From the NCBI RefSeq assembly GCF_026540895.1, contig NZ_JALNUR010000029.1, positions 1-38,458 of the forward strand: 38,458 nt of DNA. Reading direction: 5' to 3'. Source of the DNA: Sphingomonas sp. GM_Shp_1. GTDB taxonomy: Bacteria > Pseudomonadota > Alphaproteobacteria > Sphingomonadales > Sphingomonadaceae. Position 1 is the stretch's first letter. Each line of letters begins with the position of its first letter. The translations under genes were made by a program, and so were the position numbers. The notes beneath the pieces are model-generated. The model worked only from the letters and a program-made list of their open reading frames with translations. It was not told where the DNA came from and searched no databases. Of the stretch, positions 35,637 through 38,458 are shown one piece after another.

Positions 35637-36269
35637 TTACCGCAATCCCAGCATCTTGTGCGTCTGGAGCGTCAACCGCCAGCGCGGGCGCTCCATCACC
35701 ATCGCGATACATGCCTCGCGATTGTCATCCGCGCGCGGATCATCGAGCGGCTGGAGCAGGTGGTTCGCGAAATCCCAGCCTTCGACTTCCGCCGGATCGA
35801 TTCCCGCCTGCGGCCACACCAGCTTCAGTTCCTGCCCCGAACGCTGGACGACCTCCGACCCCGCCTTGGGGCTGATGCACACCCAGTCGAGTCGCGGATG
35901 CGCGGGCAGCGTCCCGTTGCTCTCGATCGCGATGAAGAAGCCCGCCGCGTGGAGCGCATCGACCAGCGCGTCGTCGACCTGGAGCATCGGTTCGCCCCCG
36001 GTCAGCACGACGAAACGCTCCGCCCGCTCGACGCCCCAAAAGCCCTCGACCGCCGCGACCAGCGCCGCCGCATCGGCGAATCGCCCGCCGCCCAGGCCAT
36101 CGACTCCGACGAAATCGGTGTCGCAAAAGCGGCAGATCGCGCTCGCACGGTCCTGCTCGCGGCCCGACCAGAGGTTGCACCCGGCGAAGCGTACGAACAC
36201 CGCGCGCCGCCCGGCCTGAACGCCTTCGCCCTGGAGCGTCAGGAACATCTCCTTGACGGCATAGCTCAT
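35637..36269 (-). CDS. queE: 7-carboxy-7-deazaguanine synthase QueE
   Basis: This radical-SAM enzyme makes 7-carboxy-7-deazaguanine in the queuosine/preQ0 pathway. The N-terminus has FLTLQGEGVQAG. The iron-sulfur cysteines are C31, C46 and C49, a CX14CX2C spacing rather than the usual CX3CX2C of radical-SAM enzymes. VVLTGGEPMLQ and AIESNGTLP are further family motifs. The length is 210 residues. I choose ATG 36269; the frame extends upstream into the queC stop region without homology. It begins four bases after the queC stop, so the two genes are co-transcribed. QueD is not here. Confidence 0.94.
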   Translation of the reverse strand: MSYAVKEMFLTLQGEGVQAGRRAVFVRFAGCNLWSGREQDRASAICRFCDTDFVGVDGLGGGRFADAAALVAAVEGFWGVERAERFVVLTGGEPMLQVDDALVDALHAAGFFIAIESNGTLPAHPRLDWVCISPKAGSEVVQRSGQELKLVWPQAGIDPAEVEGWDFANHLLQPLDDPRADDNREACIAMVMERPRWRLTLQTHKMLGLR

Positions 36270-36273
36270 GCGC

Positions 36274-36969
36274 TCAGTCCCGCGGCTTGACCGCGTAAGC
36301 GGTGGGATCGGGAATCCCGGCCTCCTCGAACCCCTTGGAGCGCAGGCGGCAGCTATCGCACTCACCGCAATGCAGCCCCTCGGGCGTCGGGTCGTAGCAG
36401 GACCAGCTCAGCCCCATATCGACGCCCAGCCGCGTGCCCTCGCGCACGATGTCCGCCTTGGTCATGTGCTGGAGCGGGGCGTGAATCTTGAAAGGCTGGC
36501 CCTCGACGCCCGCCTTGGTCGCGATCTCGGCCAGCCCCTCGAAGGCGGCGATGAATTCGGGGCGGCAATCGGGATAACCCGAATAGTCGAGCGCATTGAC
36601 CCCGATGAACAGGTCGCGCGCACCCGCCGCCTCGGCCCAGCCGAGCGCCAGGCTGAGGAAGATGGTGTTGCGGGCGGGGACATAGGTGACCGGGATGCCC
36701 GGCTGCACCCCGTCCTTGGGCACGTCGATATCGGCGGTCAGCGCCGATCCGCCGAATGCGGACAGATCGAGCGGCAGGACGATATGCCGCTCGGCCCCCA
36801 GCGACTCGGCGACTCGCGCGGCGGCGGCAAGCTCGATCTTGTGTCGCTGGTTATAGTCCACCGACAGAGCCAGGATGCGATAGCCTGCGGCCTTGGCCGA
36901 AGCAGCGGAAATCATCGAGTCCAGCCCGCCCGAAACGAGCACGACCGCCATGGGAGCAGAAGATGTCAT
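36274..36969 (-). CDS. queC: 7-cyano-7-deazaguanine synthase QueC
   Basis: This ATP-dependent enzyme converts 7-carboxy-7-deazaguanine (the QueE product) to preQ0. The PP-loop is [10 protein letters not shown] near residue 10, and [12 protein letters not shown] follows. [20 protein letters not shown] and [19 protein letters not shown] are typical. Zinc-binding cysteines appear in SWSCYD and HCGECDSC. The length is 231 residues; an ATG six codons in (36951) is an alternative start. Together with queE it forms a two-gene unit. Confidence 0.95.
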   Translation of the reverse strand: MTSSAPMAVVLVSGGLDSMISAASAKAAGYRILALSVDYNQRHKIELAAAARVAESLGAERHIVLPLDLSAFGGSALTADIDVPKDGVQPGIPVTYVPARNTIFLSLALGWAEAAGARDLFIGVNALDYSGYPDCRPEFIAAFEGLAEIATKAGVEGQPFKIHAPLQHMTKADIVREGTRLGVDMGLSWSCYDPTPEGLHCGECDSCRLRSKGFEEAGIPDPTAYAVKPRD

Positions 36970-37042
36970 GATGGGTGGGACCGCTACGCCGATTGTCGCG
37001 GTGTTGCAACCCGACGTACGGTGACGGTGTCGGGGAAAGGGC

Positions 37043-37153
37043 GGGACCGCGACCGGCCGGCCCGATGGGCGGCGCTGGATCGCGGTCCCGAAAAGGACCT
37101 GAACCGGGCATGCTGAAACCCGGACGAGGGAGTCTCCGCTACTGCAGAGACTC
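37043..37153. repeat. Two hairpins between queC and the ABC permease
   Basis: A perfect 10-bp inverted pair, GGGACCGCGA (37043-37052) with TCGCGGTCCC (37080-37089), has a 27-base loop. A second one, GAGTCTC/GAGACTC (37130-37153), has a ten-base loop. On the minus strand they lie after the permease stop (37199) and before queC, so they may end the permease transcript. No T runs follow on that strand. Confidence 0.45.
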
Positions 37154-37198
37154 GGTTATGGACTTGGGCAGGTGAAAATCGGGTTAAGCCGCTGCGGT

Positions 37199-38050
37199 TT
37201 AATTCTTCAGCTTCCAGCCCTTGCGCAGCAGGATGTAGCAGAGCACCGCCATCACAACGTCGATGCCCAGCACGATCACGCCGCCCAGCGTCACCGGCGA
37301 GTCGGCCAGCCCCAGAAAGCCATAGCGGAAGCCCGAGATGACATAGAAGAACGGGTTGGCGTGGCTGATCGCGCGGAAGGCGGGGGCCAGGCCGTCGACC
37401 GAGTAGAAGGTGCCCGACAGCAGCGACAGCGGCACGACCACGAAATTGGTGACGGCGGCGGCATGGTCGAACTTCTCCGCCCAGATCGAGGTCAACACCC
37501 CCAGCAGCGCCAGGAACACCGATCCCAGCAGACCGAACCAGACGACCGCGAAGAAGGCGTGCGGCGTGACATGCACCCCCGGCCAGATCGCCATAGCGGC
37601 CCAGACGGTCAGCCCGACCAGCACGGCGCGCGTCACCGCGCCCCCGACCAATGCCGCCAGCAACTCGGCGGTCGACAATGGCGGCATGAGGTAATCGACG
37701 ATCGTACCCTGGATCTTGCCGACCAGCAGCGAGAAGCTGGCATTGGCGAAGGCATTGTTCATCATGCCCATCACGATCAGGCCAGGTGCGATGAAATCGG
37801 CGAACGGCACTTGCATCCCCGCCACCGGCACGGCGTGGCGGCCACCCAAAGCGGTGGTGAAAATGATCAGATAAAGGAGCGTGGTGACCGACGGCGCCCA
37901 GATCGTCTGGAGCTGCACCTTGAAGAACCGGCGCACCTCCTTGATATAGAGGGTTCTGAGGCCGCCCCAGTTGATGTTCCGGATTACGGGCTCACCGGGG
38001 GCGGCACGCACCGCCGAGGGAATTTCTCCGATTGGGGGCTGGCTGCTCAT
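37199..38050 (-). CDS. ABC-2 type transporter permease
   Basis: This inner-membrane permease of the ABC-2 export family has 283 residues. About six hydrophobic helices are visible, beginning near IWAPSVTTLLYLIIFTTALG. Family features include FIAPGLIVMGMMNNAFANAS, DYLMPPLSTAELL and PLSLLSGTFYSVDGLAPAFR, as in drug, polysaccharide or Nod-factor exporters. The cytoplasmic N-terminus precedes WGGLRTLYIKEVRRFFK. No ATP-binding subunit is adjacent in the window, so its partner must be elsewhere. The start could be 38056 instead of 38050. It is divergent from gcrA. Confidence 0.9.
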   Translation of the reverse strand: MSSQPPIGEIPSAVRAAPGEPVIRNINWGGLRTLYIKEVRRFFKVQLQTIWAPSVTTLLYLIIFTTALGGRHAVPVAGMQVPFADFIAPGLIVMGMMNNAFANASFSLLVGKIQGTIVDYLMPPLSTAELLAALVGGAVTRAVLVGLTVWAAMAIWPGVHVTPHAFFAVVWFGLLGSVFLALLGVLTSIWAEKFDHAAAVTNFVVVPLSLLSGTFYSVDGLAPAFRAISHANPFFYVISGFRYGFLGLADSPVTLGGVIVLGIDVVMAVLCYILLRKGWKLKN

Positions 38051-38068
38051 CGCCATAGCGCGTAACCG

Positions 38069-38098
38069 TTGCCGTGGCCGCCCGCAACCCGGTACGAT
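38069..38098 (+). promoter_or_regulatory. Candidate promoter of gcrA
   Basis: TTGCCG (38069-38074) and TACGAT (38093-38098) are 18 bases apart, each 4 of 6 to the sigma-70 consensus, and lie about 40 bases upstream of the gcrA ATG. It also lies just upstream of the divergent permease start. Confidence 0.35.
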
Positions 38099-38137
38099 GA
38101 CTGGCCGGTGCGATGATGAAGTAAGGAAAGGTTTCGA

Positions 38138-38458
38138 ATGTCGTGGACCGATGAGCGGATCGATACGCTCAGGACGATGTGGGAAGCGGGACAGACCGCC
38201 AGCCAGATCGCCGAAGCACTGGGCGGGGTCAGCCGCAACGCCGTGATCGGCAAGGCGCACCGGCTGGGGCTTCAGGCCCGTCCGTCGCCGGTGAAGGCCA
38301 ACGAGCCCGCCGCTGCCCCTGCCGCCGAGCCGGTCGTGGCCGCACCGCCGCCGCCACCTCCCGCGCCGGAACCCGAACCCGTGCGTGCCGCGCCGGTCGT
38401 CGAGGACGAACCGGAAGCCGAAGCCGCGCCCGTTCGCGAGCCGCAGCCGATCCTGCGC
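38138..38458 (+). CDS. gcrA: GcrA cell cycle regulator (5' part, cut by window edge)
   Basis: This is the alphaproteobacterial transcription factor that works with sigma-70 and CcrM methylation to control cell-cycle genes. The frame opens with MSWTDERIDTLRTMWEAGQT, then SQIAEALGGVSRNAVIGKAHRLGL, the GcrA helix-turn-helix. A Pro/Ala/Glu-rich linker occupies residues about 55-107. At the window end 107 codons are seen, without a stop; the C-terminal RNA-polymerase-interacting domain lies beyond. The ATG is preceded by the ribosome site AAGGAAAG. Confidence 0.95.
   Translation, partial: MSWTDERIDTLRTMWEAGQTASQIAEALGGVSRNAVIGKAHRLGLQARPSPVKANEPAAAPAAEPVVAAPPPPPPAPEPEPVRAAPVVEDEPEAEAAPVREPQPILR

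Noticed and set aside
36970..37030. Possible preQ1 riboswitch before queC
   Set aside because: I found no C-rich/A-rich preQ1 aptamer pattern upstream of queC on the minus strand.

Overview
The window is high-GC alphaproteobacterial DNA and looks like a sphingomonad. Supporting signs are a GcrA cell-cycle regulator, the bamD-recN-ligA and yajC-secD-secF-Mth938 gene orders, a very large Oar-like TonB-dependent receptor, aerobic-pathway cobalamin genes, and many short GC-rich palindromic repeats between genes. The assignment to Sphingomonadales is inference; no rRNA is present. I count 33 protein genes (one cut by the right edge), one tRNA and two cobalamin riboswitches.

Left third (1-15.4 kb), vitamin B12. 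A minus-strand operon reads cobW-cobN-cobG-cobH-cobI-cobJ-[cobK on the opposite strand]-cobL-cobE-cobM-cobB-cobA-cobF, with most junctions coupled by ATGA, GTGA or TAATG overlaps. A cobalamin riboswitch (about 13800-13970) precedes cobW. A second, closely related one (about 15255-15425) precedes a NiCoT-type cobalt/nickel permease. Together the genes import cobalt, insert it (CobN, with CobS/CobT elsewhere) and carry the ring from uroporphyrinogen III to cobyrinate a,c-diamide by the aerobic route. The adenosylation, amidation and nucleotide-loop genes are not in this window. cobK is inverted, sharing start-codon bases with cobL and overlapping the end of cobJ. cobN carries an in-frame insertion built from an inverted pair of a palindromic repeat.

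Middle (15.5-29.7 kb), envelope and housekeeping. It holds rlpA, tRNA-Pro(GGG), yajC-secD-secF-Mth938, a glycosyltransferase, an S41 peptidase lipoprotein, mannose-6-phosphate isomerase, bamD, recN and ligA. Two large gaps (19.8-20.26 kb and 25.1-25.5 kb) are filled by palindromic elements that share a terminal motif. Between recN and ligA lies a small unknown gene preceded by a perfect FNR-type site, TTGAT-N4-ATCAA.

Right third (29.7-38.5 kb). An 1115-residue TonB-dependent receptor ends in a clear terminator and is followed by a LytS-like kinase/LytTR regulator pair. Then come queE and queC on the minus strand, an ABC-2 permease, and a divergent gcrA that runs off the edge.
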